Below are positions 1 through 13,324 of a stretch of DNA of 64,000 nt, in pieces. The notes beneath the pieces were generated by a model, which was given only the letters and a program-made list of their open reading frames with translations, made no database searches and was not told the origin of the DNA. Origin of the DNA: Perilla frutescens (lineage: Eukaryota; Streptophyta; Magnoliopsida; Lamiales; Lamiaceae). Made by a program: the position numbers and the translations under genes. Position 1 is the first letter of the stretch; every line of letters begins with the position of its first letter. The DNA lies in the NCBI GenBank assembly GCA_026008535.1, contig BRKX01000006.1, positions 41,838,664 through 41,902,663 of the forward strand, read 5' to 3'.

Positions 1-2560
1 TATGCATCCGGTATCTCCTTCGAGTATCTACAACCAACACACAGATCAATCAAATCCATCTACAAACATACATGTTCAAGTTCAACACTATACAATATAT
101 ACCTTGCTTTGTACAGAAGATTCAGATTGCTTCTGTCCAGTCTCATTCCCAGTCCAGGGACTTTGTTATTAATCTTCAAATAAATTGCTTCATCCGGCTG
201 CACCCGGATTACAAGCTCATTTGTTGCTTGCTCCAGATCACTCCCAAAGTTTCTGTTGTATAAATTTCCAGGAACATGTCTAAACTGCACCCTTATTTCT
301 GCCCTAAAAAACAAAGGCAAACAACATTCAAGCATCAATAACAGACTCAGAGGTATCACCATCAATGAATTTTGATTCTTTTTTTCTTAGGATTTTTCTA
401 AACCTTCTATTATGTAAAGCTTTTCCAGCTTTCATTAGAAAAGGCACCCCGTCCCATCTTGCATTATCTATGAAAAGTGCAGCAGCCGCAAAAGTTGGTG
501 TTAAACTGTCTTTAGGAACAGTTTTGTCATCTGTATATCCCGGGTATGACACGCCTCCATTTGTGTGACTCTTGTACTGACCTATCATTACATCCTCAAT
601 TTGTAAAGGCCTCATGGAACGTATAACTTTAACCTGTAAACCATCAAGATTTAGCATTCTCTTCATCCTAAGAAAACAACAATGCCAACTTAACATACGC
701 ACAAAGTATAGTAACCTTTTCATTTCTGATATCTTCAGCATCCAAACTCACAGGTGTTTCCATGGCAAAGAGGGCCAATATTTGGAGCAGATGATTTTGC
801 ATTATGTCTCTAATTATTCCATAATGGTCGAAGTAACTGGAGCAGAACAAAAATTAATAAATCAGCAAACTTCCACTTACTCACTAGTATTCGTGTAATA
901 ACAAATTAACTACATAAATTACCCTCCCCTTCCTTCAGTGCCAAAGTCCTCAGAGAATATCAATTGAACGTTCCTTATATACTGTCTTGACCATAAGGGT
1001 TCAAAAATAAGATTGGAGAAGCGAAGCACAGATAGATTCTCTACTAGCTCCTTTCCGAGGTAGTGATCAATCCTGTAAGGAGAGCAGCAGTATCACAACA
1101 ACCAAACATTGCCATTCGGATTCTAGCTGATTCCTTTAATCATTAATCAGTTCCAGTAAGGAAACGCAACCACATAGAGATCAAATTTAACCTACCTGAA
1201 AATCTGATCCTCATCCAAGTATTGCTTTAGAGATTTAGTCAAAGCAGCAGAGGATTCGGAATCACGGCCAAATGGTTTTTCAACAATGACCCTAGTCCAG
1301 CCAGCAGATGCAGAAGCAGAGAGACTGGCACATTTTACAGCATCTACGAAAATGTTTGGTGGAATGGATAAGTAAAAAAGGCGATTTGAGACACGACCAG
1401 CCTACAGGAGTCAATCATCATCATACCTTCAGTAACAAATAATAAGCATAACAATATTGTCCCATAGAAGATGAATTTGCAAACAACCAGTGTCATATAT
1501 ATATAGAAGAAGTTACACAAAATTCACAATCAACATGTATAATATCTCAGGCCTCTACCCAATTGGCTCGAGCCATCTCAAGTGGGTTCCGAATTCCGAC
1601 CAAGAAGCATAAATGAGTGCATATATTAGAAAAATTAAACTACCTCATGCTCCCTAAGTTTCTTATCTAGCTCAACAAAATTCTCCTGGGAATCATATTG
1701 ACCAGAGTGGTAGAAACATCTTTTTAGGAACTGCTCCATCTTTTCACCACAATTTTCCCTGAATACAGGTTAAAAATTCTTGAAATCAACACTCAATTCA
1801 CCCATAAAAGTAAGTGCTGTTAATAAACAGCTAAAACAAAATATCAATATCTTGGGGAGTGAGGCAGCAGCAAATCAATTACCTCTTGTCAATTCTGCAA
1901 GTAAGAGTCTTGCTAACCATATTTCTTAGTTCTGCATCAGTCATCTTACTACGGGCATAACCGAAGATAGTGAAATGCTTCAGCAACACATAAAACAGTT
2001 AAAATATATGAAACATCCAAAAACCGTTTAGTTTAGCTGAGGATAGATATGAAACAGACAGACCTCAGGTAGGCAATCCTCATAGTAAAGTGCAAAAAGA
2101 GCAGGAAATATCTTCTTTTTTGCAAGGTCCCCAGAGGCCCCTACAACAGTAATACTGACAGTTGATTTAACAACACTCAAATCAGCATTCTCCTCTTTCA
2201 ATTTCTTCCAAGGGGCTTTTTCATTTTCCACTCCTTCAACTGTTGCAGCCAAACCACCTATAAATTTATTCCATCACAATCAAACAAAATCAAAATAAAA
2301 ATAGAGGAATCACACAGAGAAACAAACAGTTGAGGATTTAGTAAGTTACAAAACCAACCATCTTGCATGAGAACCACATTAGAAAAAGGGTTGACCTTGG
2401 ATTGCAAAGAAACATTTCTTTTAGGAAAAATCGCCGGAAATAGAAATTTATAGGGATTTTGATGAAACCCAATAGAGGATGAATTGGAATAATTAGCCGA
2501 AGATGAAGAAGAACAACAGTGGCTGGACACAGAGATTGGAGCTGCAGTTGCTGCTGCCAT
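1..2560 (-). CDS. G6PD: Plastidic glucose-6-phosphate dehydrogenase, exons 1-10, 3' end outside the window
   Basis: This enzyme oxidises glucose-6-phosphate with NADP+, the first step of the oxidative pentose phosphate pathway, here in plastids. I assign exons at 2560-2359, 2257-2064, 1977-1883, 1758-1644, 1401-1196, 1072-923, 836-716, 633-404, 303-103 and 27-1. All introns are GT-AG and the phases agree, giving 513 complete codons; the family is usually near 580-600. Residues 1 to about 65 are Ser-rich and resemble a chloroplast transit peptide. The NADP-binding GASGDLA starts at residue 107, and the active-site signature DHYLGKE covers 273-279. Cys159 and Cys167 (CRIDKRENC) match the pair known as the thioredoxin-regulated disulfide of plastid isoforms, so light inactivation is expected. 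The start is the first ATG before the transit-like segment. No breaks are seen. I cannot tell P1 from P2 isoform with certainty. Confidence 0.96.
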
Positions 2561-3355
2561 AATTAATTCCTCTCGAATTCAGTGAGAGAGAGATAGAAAT
2601 AGATGATGGAAATTGTGGATTTGTATATGTAGATTGTAGAGCTTGGGTAAGTGTACGGGTTTCTGCAACTTTGACGATGAACAAAGCCTGTTTTATTATT
2701 TATTTAATCAATCGTGTAATTAATAATTAGTGACTAGTTGACAGATTGTGTTCGTTTTCTTTTGTCGGAATTCTCAATGCATTCGGTACTAAAAAAAAGG
2801 AATTCTCAATGCATTCATTTCTATTTACTACAAATTTATCAAAAAAAAAAAGTCTTAAATATATACATTTGGGTGGGCTATATCAGTATTATTTCTTCAT
2901 CTTGCGGCGGCGGCAGCAGTAGGGAAATAGTAATTTGGAAAATTTATGTCATTCAACCAAGTATTTATTATTAATTTTTGGGGCATTATCAGATTTTAGC
3001 CTAATTTTTTAAGAAATTTATAAAAATATTCTGACCTTTTATAAATAATAATTTAATACCTGATATTTTGAATAAACACACAATCCAACCTCAAATTAAT
3101 TTTTGAATTTTTAGTTGCCGACTTCATAACACATCATTTCATCATAATTATAAATTATAAATTATAATACTCTCAAGTCACATCACTCCAACATGTATTC
3201 ATTTTGTTAAATCAATATTGAATATTTTGTTGGGTGAGAGATATAAATTTCCCAAATTACTATTGCCCCCTTCAAATAAACTTGAATTTTAAGGTGATTG
3301 TTTCGTGAAGGGATTATTCACTTCACATCAACACGACAAGAAATTGCATACCCGC
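2561..3355 (-). promoter_or_regulatory. Upstream region of the G6PD gene
   Basis: This is the 5' flank of the minus-strand gene. The first ~130 bp is purine-rich on the plus strand (GAGAGAGAGA near 2582), so the transcript leader is CT-rich. AT-rich stretches near 2690-2730 could serve as a TATA element, but I see no clear consensus. From about 2990 on it is plain AT-rich intergenic DNA with no ORF I can support. Confidence 0.4.
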
Positions 3356-3939
3356 TGTTGGGTAATTTTGGTCCATTTGTTGCGGCCTATTTATTGAAGG
3401 CCCACTTCCTCTTTAATGTTAGCCTTTGACCCGTCGCTCATTACTGTTCCCTGTGTGACCCTTCGGCTATCTAAATGTTTCTATTAATGAAGCTTGGGGC
3501 TTCACTGTTCACTCACTTTCAACCCCTCTCTCTCTCTCTGAGTGCTTTTCTGCTTACCTTCTTGCGAACCCTAGCATCAAGCTTTTGCTTGTAAGCTTTG
3601 TGCTCCTACTGTCTCCTTGCTTACGGTCCCAGTTCATCTGGATTCCTAAGTGATCTCCTCGTGCGAGTAGCCTGGGTTAGCAAGGGGCAGTCTTGGGCTC
3701 GCCGGAAGTCTCGAGCTTTCTGCCAAAGGTTGTGTGGCCTGTCGTTCTTCACTTTTCCGGTCTCGGTGTGTACTTGATCGTTGTTGGAGGAGCTTTGTGT
3801 TCAGGAAACCCTGAGCCTTGTCCGGCGACTCTCCGGCTGACTCTCTGTCCCTTGAGGGACGAACAGACCGATTGCCGGTGACGGGAATCAAGCGGTGTAA
3901 CCTCCGGGAGCAGTGATACCCTATATCCCAACCCCAACA
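3356..3939 (+). mobile_element. Possible solo LTR
   Basis: The segment starts TGTTGGG and ends CCCCAACA, so it has the TG...CA ends and short inverted termini of an LTR. It is more GC-rich than its surroundings and holds a CT microsatellite near 3526-3540. The five bases on either side (CCCGC and ATTTC) do not match, so no target duplication supports it. No primer binding site or coding sequence follows. Confidence 0.42.
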
Positions 3940-6478
3940 ATTTCTATTTCCGACTTTGGAGGAGGCTTCATGCTACCTATTTGCCTTTTGGCTTGCCTAT
4001 TATTTAATTCCCTCTTTTTTTTTCTTTTTTCTTTTTCTGAATAACTAATAATTTAGAGGGTTTTTGTTTTAGGATTTTGGAGAAGTGGATATTCTAAAGT
4101 GGCAAATGTGTGGATGGTTGAAAGTACTTGCTTTATAGCGAAAAATTTAAAACCATTCGAAAGTAACTTATACCTAGCATGTGTGAATTTCTTACATATT
4201 CATAATTAGTTAACCAAAAATTCAAGTAAATTTTGCGATTTAATACTATATTCACTTTTTTATATGCTTGAAATCAATCAAAAATATTCATCACGTTGAC
4301 TTATCGTGTTTATCATGTAGAAAATTTATTGGTGTCACACTGAAAAGAAAATTATTATTATGTATGTTGAAAAAGTTGTGCAAGCTACTCTATTTGATGG
4401 TGTCTTTGTAACAAGTATTTGATATCTCTTGAACGTGCATAATTTAATTGGTAATGTAGATTTTATTTTTGTTATCAAAGGTAGATAGTTTAATTTTTCA
4501 CCCATAATTAGTTTTTGGAAAAATCCTTGTCTACAGAATTGGTTGAAGTGAGAAATAATGTTTGTATTAAAAATTAGGAAGACAATTTTTTTTTTGTCGA
4601 TTTTACATATGCCTGAAGATGAAAATTTATTTTATCGATTTTATATATTTATTTCAAGTTCTCAAAAACTAATAGTTATCCTTTGGGAATTTGTATTTCG
4701 AAGTTTCAAGGCAAACACCTTCTTATTGCAAAGAAGATTGGTACGAACTGATGAAATTGGGGCAGGATAATTGAATGATTACAGAAATTAGATTATATAA
4801 AGCAGAAATTATACCGTCCCTATGGATAGGATACTACCCTCAACATGTCATGATCCCCATGGGATGAGGGTAGCATGATAAATTTTAACATGTTCTGCTG
4901 ACACGTGTCCTAGTCCCACCATTTTTTAGATATTCACAGCCCCTTTTTTCTGTCCAAAACCGAAAGTTTCAGTCAAAAGTTTCAGCTGACCAAAAAATAT
5001 ATGGTGACACTTTAACTAATATATTATAACACTTCGACTAACTATTATGACAGTTCGAAACTAAAATTATTTTACCAGCTGGTTGATAAATATTGGAAAT
5101 CGAAAAAAATGAGTTATAAATAATAAAAGAATGCCTTAGAATTTACCGGGTAGCACACATGGAGAGGGTAGAATTTCTTTAGAGATCACTATTTTTTATT
5201 TATTTAAACTTTCAAAAAAAATTATTTTAACCACTAATTTTGAAATAATTTCTTTTACTCATTTGGAGCAAAATACCTTAGCAATCCAACAAAATTAAGA
5301 AAAACAAAACAAAATAAGAAAATTAGAAAACAAATTAGTTTACTCACCTTCTGTCGTCGTCTTCATCAATCTTCATGATTCATCACCTCTTCCCCAGTCC
5401 CCACCCCACCCTCTTACCCTTCCCCCACGTCCGATAAGAGAGAGAAACGAGCAGTGATGAGAGATCAGAGAAGCACCATCTTATATTGGGGAGAAGCACC
5501 ATCTTCTTCGGCCGTTTCCGGTAACGGCGCTGGGCTTGGAAAGGGAGAGAGAGTGCAGGGAAAAGACTGACGGCGATGGAGCGGCTGCACGCAGTGACCT
5601 GCGTGCCGGGCCTTTCTCGACAAGCCTGCGCGTTGGGCCTTGCTCGATGGGGGCCTACGCGCTGAGAACCTTCTTCGACCATCTTCTCCAACACGAGATT
5701 TTATTTTTATTTTTCTCCAACCCTCTTCTTCAACAGTCATCTTCTTTGTGCTTAATATCTTCTCCAGCACGAATGGAGTTATATGCGAGGTAAAATTCTT
5801 TTGCAGGAGATGTTGTTCAGTCTTCGCTGACGGAAACAGAAGAGGGGAAGAGACATGAGAGACACAAGAAAAGAGGGAGGCGAGATAAAGAATTTTAAAT
5901 TACTAATAATTTAAAATTTTAAAAAAATATTAATTGAAGAGTATTTTAGTAAGAATGTGTGAAATAAATACTTTTAAAATTTTATGGGTAAAAAAAGATT
6001 TTTAAAACTTCAAGTGCCTATTTATCGGACACAATTTCCCTATACATAGAAGCGACATTTATTCAGGAGATTTATGTCCATAGAATTTTATAGTAGGATT
6101 ATAATGTTACTAACTTTTTTATTTTTATCATATAATTTATTAAAAATATTTAAATTGAGTTTGGAAGAAATTCGAAATTAACATTTCAATTTATTTATTT
6201 ATTATACATTATACATTATATTTTTTATTTTATTTTTTGAGAATTATACATTATGTTTTGAAGACGCATATGATATATGATATAATTAAAAAAAATACAT
6301 ATACACAATACATCATTGTACGAAACTCATTCAGTATGGTTTTGTATGCAAAAGACAATATTTGAATTAAATTAAAATCAAGTATAACAATTTCATATTT
6401 TAGTTGTAATACTAAAAAAATAATGTAATTGAGCTTAATTTTAGAACAAAACTTCATCAAATTTAGAAAAGTAGAATG
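3940..6478. other. AT-rich intergenic DNA with a GC-rich island
   Basis: No gene is supported here. Most of it is AT-rich. 5380-5880 is distinctly GC-rich and holds overlapping short ORFs on both strands, none with a recognisable domain. A short direct repeat (AGAAGCACCATCTT) occurs twice near 5470-5505. A possible MITE lies at 4804-5177. Confidence 0.5.
4804..5177. repeat. Possible MITE with imperfect terminal inverted repeats
   Basis: The left end (GAAATTATACCGTCCC) resembles the reverse complement of the right end (GAAATTCTACCCTCTCC), with both arms continuing to a TACC motif about 30 bp in. I could not identify a target duplication. A local hairpin (TACCCTCA/TGAGGGTA) lies inside the left end at about 4833-4872. 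Confidence 0.3.
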
Positions 6479-7240
6479 TAGGGGTGAGCAAACATGGCCC
6501 GAAATCGAATCGCCTGACCAAACCAATCGATTTCAGTCGGTTCGGGGCGGTGCTTGTGAAGCCACGGACGGTGATCGGGGCTAAGTCATACAATCCGACC
6601 TGTAATCGGTCAGTTATCGGTTGTAGGATTGAAAATTTTCGGTGTCGCCGAACCGACCGAGTATATGTATTGCACATATATATTTTCTTAAATAGCTTTA
6701 ATTAAAAGAAGGAGAAGCTTAAAGCCTATTCGCAATTCAGCCTACAATTTTTGAATTTCTCAATCTCTCTTTTCGTCTTCGTGAATTTACCCAAATCTTT
6801 GTATTCTTCCTCTCTTCTTAGCACTCACGCAGCCTAGTCCGCCATTGCTAGTCGCCCTCTGCACCAGCCACACGACACACACCAGCTAGCCACCAACAAC
6901 CCTTCGCGACCTAAACCCAACACCAGACACAAGCAGCGCTTCACACTTCACCGACGACGGCACCACAGCAACACGCGGAGCCCAACTTGATGTTTGATTT
7001 GAATTGAATCAGCACATGAGCACAATATTAGGGAAATTTTGAAGTTCAGATCTGTAGAACTTTAATTTTTTTTAATTATCGGTGGCCGAGAGAACCCGAC
7101 CGATCGACTAGATCGGTGGTCGGTTCGGTTTCCAGCCACCATCGATCGGTGGTCGGTCAGCCACCAGCTGACGATCGGTGGTCTTCAGTTTAAGATTTTT
7201 CGGTCGGTTCCTACCCGAAACGACTGAATGCTCAGCCCTA
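6479..7240. mobile_element. Non-autonomous hAT-type DNA transposon
   Basis: The 762-bp segment is flanked by a perfect 8-bp duplication, GTAGAATG, at 6471-6478 and 7241-7248. Its ends are inverted repeats, TAGGGGTGAGCA on the left and TAGGGCTGAGCA on the right (11 of 12 match). An 8-bp duplication and TAGGG-type ends are hallmarks of plant hAT elements. No transposase ORF is present. The subterminal parts are rich in CGGTCGGT and CCCGAAA motifs, the kind of repeat hAT transposases bind; the binding role is inference. Confidence 0.85.
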
Positions 7241-9683
7241 GTAGAATGAGTATCCATAAAAATTAACCACGATAGTTGGGGAAATTACCCACTTAATAGA
7301 TATGGGCACGGGCACGCGTAATTACTTACAATTTTGACAAAAATTTATATGAGACCATCTAATGGGTCTCTTGCGTTAGACGGGTCAAATAGGATCTAAA
7401 CCTACCCAAAAAATCCATCCAAACCTGCCCAAAATCCGCAAAAATAGTCAGGTACCCACGCGCCTTCCCGCGCATGCCCACACACGTATCACTATATATA
7501 AATTAAAGTATCATTATTTATGAAGTAAAGCATCACTAATTATATATCGAAATATTTATATGAATTGAATTATCATCAACTATCAGGTATTTTCACATGC
7601 TAAGAAGAAAATAAATGAATTATTTTTACATAAATCATGATGTAGGGTTTTAATTTAGTTGATTCATTTATCTTTCTTATTTTTTTTTTGTAATATGTTT
7701 GTTGGTTTTACAGACATCACGTATCACTATGTATGAAGTAAAATATAACTAATTATATGTTGAAGTATCACTTAATATGAATTGAAATATCATCAAGTAT
7801 GCAACGTTTTTTATTTTTTGCTATTTATTTTTTAGATCATGACAAATATAGCTTCATTGGTATCTCTACAGTCTTGCTCTTTAGCCGATTTATTTTAAAC
7901 AAAAAATCATGAGCTCTTACTTGTCTTTGAAATATAAAATCGATCAACAACTAATAATATATAAGTGTCATTACACATGAAGTGAAGTTTCACTAGCAAA
8001 GAAGCACAATATTATTACCTATGGAGTGCCTAATGTGTCAATTTAATTACACTTTAAGTTGCTCGCAAGAGAACGAGATTGCTATATGGTAAGTTGCTCC
8101 AAGTCGTATTCTCAAGGAAGCCTTAATATGGCAATTATTTTGGTGTTTCAATTAAAATAAAACAAGTTCCTAAACAAACTTAATCCAAGATTTTGAGAAG
8201 ATTTATTAACTAGACGAATAAAAATAAATCAAATTATGATAAATATTGTTTGCTAATTAACTTACGATAAAAGACAATAACCGATCAAGGTTTCGAAAGA
8301 TTCTAGGGCATTAGTTCATCTCCTCAAAATAATCAATTATCAAGGGAACGATTCGTGTACAGTCAACAATCACAGATAATCAAACTTCATATAAGAATAA
8401 AATCATAGCTCTCTCATTTAGAAATTATTCCTCGACAAAATTGATTATCTAAATTGTAGACTCTTAAACCACTCGTTTCGAGGATGTTCGATCTCATTCA
8501 ACCACTAACACGCAACAAGATCTCCTCTCGATCTCACTCGTTGCATACACAATTGGATATTGATCAAGTACCTAATAACATATAAAACAATTAAACAAGA
8601 ATGTGCAATCACAATTCACCATTAATTAACAAACCTGATTCAATTCCCTAGCTTTAGATTAAGAAATATAGTTCATCATAAGAAAGAATAAATTCATATA
8701 AATAGATCTAAAATCCAACATCAATTCGATCCTCTAAAGAGAGGAGAAAATGAATTCTTACAATTCTTGAGTGTAAATCGGGTTCTGCACAATGAACAAC
8801 TCCCCAAAAACAGAGTCTCCAAATTCAAAATTATCCAAGCGTAGTAACAATCCCCTATTTCTCTCTTTTAGATCCTATTAAAAAATTGAAATAAAGTAAC
8901 AAAAAATAATTAAATGGGCCGCTCTGTCGGCGCAAAAAGCATCGCCAGCACAATTTCTAAAAACTTGGGCTCGCATCGTGAGCACAGAGCTCTTCGCTGA
9001 CGTAGAGGAGCGAGTCTGCCAGCAAGCCTGGGCACCGGAATCACCGCTGTCATAGGTCTTGTTCACTTTTTCATTTTTTATCATTTTCCGCTCATTTTCT
9101 CACCTTTTTCCTACACATATCACATTCCCATGAAATCAATACAAAACACGAAATACTAGATAAAAGAACGACAAATGCCAACAAAACAAAGAAACAAAAC
9201 ACAAGAAAAATACGAAATAAACACACACAAAACTATGAAACACCTGACAGTCCCCATTTTCTTTCTTTTTTTTTTACTTTTTTTTTTATTTTTGCTAAAT
9301 ATTTATTTTGTAACGATGCATTATAATCCCACGCGTTAGCGCTGATCAAATGCACTGGCCGAGACGTCGGCTACAAAAATTAATTAATTCAATTCAATTT
9401 AAGAGTTCACTAATTACATTTTATGATATATAATTATTTTTAAAAAATTAAATTAATTCAAAAAATTAAATATATATCTTTAAAAAGAATAAAGAAATTA
9501 AAAAGTAGAAAAAAAAAAGTGGGGGAGGGAGACAGGAAAGGGAAGGGAGACCACTAAAAAAGAAAAAAAAAAGAGGAGGATCACCTCATTGGTCAAATAG
9601 AGATCCGTCTAACATATTCGTTAGACGGTTTCATACAAGTGTGCCTCTATAATTTTTTATGGTTATATAATTAATTAATGAAT

Positions 9684-9706
9684 TATATATATATATATAT
9701 ATATAT
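9684..9706. repeat. (AT)n microsatellite
   Basis: About eleven uninterrupted AT units in AT-rich intergenic DNA. Confidence 0.9.
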
Positions 9707-9982
9707 TGCAATTATATTGGTCATGTTCAATTGTATTATAATATTATATTTTTTGAATATTCCGTAATATTGCTATTTTTTTATAGATTTTCATGTAATG
9801 CCATATTTTAATGAAGAGCCTTAATATTTTATCTTAACCCAACTATGATTTAGTTGTAATCAATATTTTTTTTAGTTTAAAGATTATTGAATCATGTTTT
9901 TTTTATTTATTTAATACAAATAATGATTATTAAATTAAAAATTAACAAAATAGTTAATGATAAATAAATTTGTATGTTAAAT

Positions 9983-10000
9983 ACACACACACACACACAC
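9983..10000. repeat. (AC)n microsatellite
   Basis: Nine uninterrupted AC units. Confidence 0.9.
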
Positions 10001-10466
10001 TTACTTTTAAATAAATTTTGCCACTTGTTATTAACTGAAAAATAGTTATTTAAGAATAAATTGATAATTATACAAGAATAAAATTTGGATTACATGAAAT
10101 ATTGAAATGTAATTAACTTTCATTATTTATTCCTATATTGCAAACTTGATCAAACATAGAGTAAATAAATTCATATAAATATATAGATATACATGGCCAT
10201 ATTAAGAAGTTTGAAGGCCTGAGACGAAGTTTTGAAGAAACTTCAAAATACAAAAACGTATGTATATGATATACAAGAACAAAATTCATTTTATCTTTCT
10301 TGCCTTTTCAACTACAAAATTATTTATTAAAATTTTATAATTGAGATGTTTTAATAAATTACTCAATAGATAATATACTTAACTAATTCAGTCTATATTG
10401 TAACATAGTTGATATTTTATAGCTATCAACTATGTGATTATATAAGTAGATGAGCCTATGGACTTT

Positions 10467-12832
10467 TGTGATACCCCGATTCTTTTTGCTAAATTATAAT
10501 TTATAATTCTAGTAAAAATGATTTCGAATTGATATTGTTGAATTATAATCATGTGGTATGTTTGTATATTGTGCCGTTGTTTTAATGCAGGTTGTTCCAC
10601 TCGAGCTGATACGTCATAGCACGGTTACACTATGCTGAGTGCATAATGGAATTTGAAATTTAACATTTAAATTGTCGAGTTATATGATAATGAATGAGTG
10701 TGTTTATATTTAATTTTGATTTGACATACCTCAATTTTATGTAATTTTGGTATGTGCATTAAATAAGTAGTGATGATGTTTTAAAAATTTAAGTTGTGTA
10801 TTGTATGTGTTTTCGAAAATAGTATAAATCGAGGGTCTCGCTGAGTTTTGGTAGGGTTTCGTCCGGAAGTCATAACTTTTGACTCGGTTGGAACCACGAG
10901 GCCCATAAGTACTCAAATCGAAGCTCTTTCAAAAATCTACAGTCTGAGTGTGACCAAAAAGCGCGACCCCATTCGAGTCGCGTTCTGAGGGGTCTACAGC
11001 GCGACCATGAAACGCGACCCCCTCGGTCGCGTGTCACCAGCTTCAGAGAGCCAGTTTTCTTTGGCTAAAACCCGACCCCAAAACGTGACCACCTTTGGTC
11101 GCGCCCTGTTTCGGAAATTCAACCCTATAAATACCACACTTCACCCATTTCTTCCATTCTCTTCACTCTTGGACGATTTCTTCCCAACTTCTCTCAAGGA
11201 GTGCTTCTAGTTTTGGAGTGGAATCTCCCATCATCATCCATCAACTAAGGTAACCCCTATATCTCTTCTACTTGGGGATTAAACACCAATTTCTTGTTGA
11301 ATCAAACCTAGGGTTTGTTTTCAAAAATTAGGGTTTTTCAATTCTATTGATCTTCATGCTTTGATATCTCAAACATATGGTTTATTTACTCCATTGAAGC
11401 TATATGTGTTGTTAAATTGAAATCTCCATGGTTCATTGTTACTATGGTTTGGATTTTTACCCTAATTTCCCCCTTGTTTGTTGATGTTTGATTGGAGGAG
11501 TTGTGATGTCTTTATGAAGTTGATTTTCATGTATGTTAGAGCCCTAGGATGAAGGTGTTTGTATTTGAAATGTTGGGTTTAAAAGATTTAAATTGAGTCA
11601 TGATCATGTGGCTTAAATGTGTGCACGTAACGTGTTCGATTAAATGCTTCAAAGAGTTTTAATGTGTATTTTGAGTCCAAAATCATATTATGAGTTGGTA
11701 TATCCATGATTATGCATATGAAGATGTATGAAATCCTTAAAGCAATGTATAACATGTGTTTGGTCAAAATATGATTTAATTGTATAACTCGACATCTAAA
11801 TTGAAAAGAGAATAAAAGGTGCTAGGTGACGTGTTGGAGCTCGAGGAGGACAACTTGTGCACGACCAAGAAGTATTTCAAGGTTGAGAATTGTGAAAGCG
11901 TCTCATAAGGTGGGGTAACTCTAAACTATGAACACGTGTAATGTTATAGTTATTGTTGTGCTTTGATTGTATAAATATGAAGGGTCTTCGGACCTGTGAA
12001 TGAAAGAGATCCTTCGGAGTCGACAAAGAGACCCTTTGGGGCGGAGATCCTTGTGATCGAATATAGATCTGTTAATGTCCTCCATGGGGGGTAGTATGTC
12101 TGCGGGCATCCCTACAGGGCCAAAGATATTCATTAACGGGGGCATCATGATGTTTAGGCCCTACGGGATTGAGACTAGTCTCCACAAAGTAAAGAAAAGT
12201 CCATATGTTATATTTTCACTTGTGCAATTAGCTATAACTGTTTTCAGTGTTCCCCACTGAGTATGTTGTTAAATACTCACCCCATTCATTCAATGAATTT
12301 CAGGTTGAGGAGTCGGAGCCCGACTAGGAGCGTTGTGAACACAAGAGAACCCCACAAGCTTGTGTTTATCTTTTGCATGCTCTTCTTTTGAAAAATACTT
12401 ACATTACTATCATTATTACATTGATCACTCTTTTTGCTTTATGATCAATGATTATTGGGGATGGGAATAGCCCGATCTTTTGTAGGTTATGATGTATATA
12501 ATTTGATAACTATGCCAAACAACTTAAAGGCGGGTCGTTTGATCTTGGAGCCTTCTATGTGCGAATTATGTTGATGAATCCCTATATTATGTTTGTTAAT
12601 TTAGGGTGCTAGACGGGCGGGTTGTGTAAGCCTATGAGCCCGATAGGTTAGATGATTGCATGCTTCATAGGACAAAATTTATATTGTAATCTATGATGCC
12701 TTACCTCATCGTGCTATGTATAGTATCATATTTTGACCTAAGCTTCCGCTCATATTAAAATAAATACACAAAATATGTAAGTAAATTGTATGTTAAGTGA
12801 CGTGGCCAAACGGAGTAGTTTGGGGCGTTACA
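10467..12832 (+). mobile_element. Solo LTR, Ty3/gypsy chromovirus-like
   Basis: The 2,366-bp segment begins TGTGATACCCCG and ends GGGGCGTTACA, and is flanked by the 5-bp duplication ACTTT (10462-10466 and 12833-12837). The ends are imperfect inverted repeats with TG...CA. A TATA box (TATAAATA) at 11126-11133 gives the plus orientation. The motif group around 12250-12330 (CTGAGTA, ACTCACCCC, then a GAGTCGGAGCCCGAC stretch) is one I associate with Tekay-type chromovirus LTRs; that lineage call is from memory. No primer site or coding region follows, so it is a solo LTR. The region 10945-11105 is rich in GCGACC. Confidence 0.83.
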
Positions 12833-12837
12833 ACTTT

Positions 12838-13280
12838 TGCCTTTTAGTTACATAGTTTTTTTCCCTTGTGTGACTAGATTACGATTATAATTTTAGGATA
12901 ATTGAATTAGGATTATAATTAGGATATTCGTTTAGATTTGTTTTGGATTTATGATTTTCTTTATGGTACATGATCGTTTCTCATAAATTTAGAAAAAAAA
13001 TCAATTGTTGTGTTAATTTTCGGTAGTTTTAGTGGCTAACAAAAGAAACAAGAAACTAAACAAAAAGTGCAATTAAAGAGGCCATAAGGAATCGAAGACG
13101 AGCCCAATTCAAAACAAAGAAAATCTTTAAAAACTCCGCCACTAAGCTAAATACTCATTTTGTTTATTATTTACATATATTATAATATATATACATATAT
13201 ACAAAAGAAATTTTCAGGGCTTTCATTTTTTCAGGGGCTTGAGACGGTCGCCTCATTGGCCACACACACCAGCCGGCCCT

Positions 13281-13324
<44 letters not shown>

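Larger units (their letters stand above)
7249..10461. other. AT-rich intergenic DNA with degraded repeats
   Basis: No gene is supported. 8020-9245 has the texture of a degraded retroelement on the minus strand, but I recognise no domain. Segments near 7350-7400 and 9590-9640 are partly inverted copies of each other (both carry TATGA-ACC-TCTAA and GTTAGACGG), so they may be ends of one old element. Confidence 0.45.

Noticed and set aside
328..741. A 137-codon ORF taken as an independent gene
   Set aside because: It is G6PD exon 8 plus translated intron sequence.
3356..3939. Firm call of a complete solo LTR
   Set aside because: The ends are LTR-like but there is no target duplication, so it is kept only as a low-confidence feature.
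5383..5858. Several ORFs of 70-100 codons in a GC-rich island
   Set aside because: They overlap in all frames, have low-complexity composition and no motif; an exon cannot be supported.
12075..12260. ORF of 61 codons in the gypsy solo LTR
   Set aside because: It is short, lies in an LTR with proven borders and has no recognised motif.
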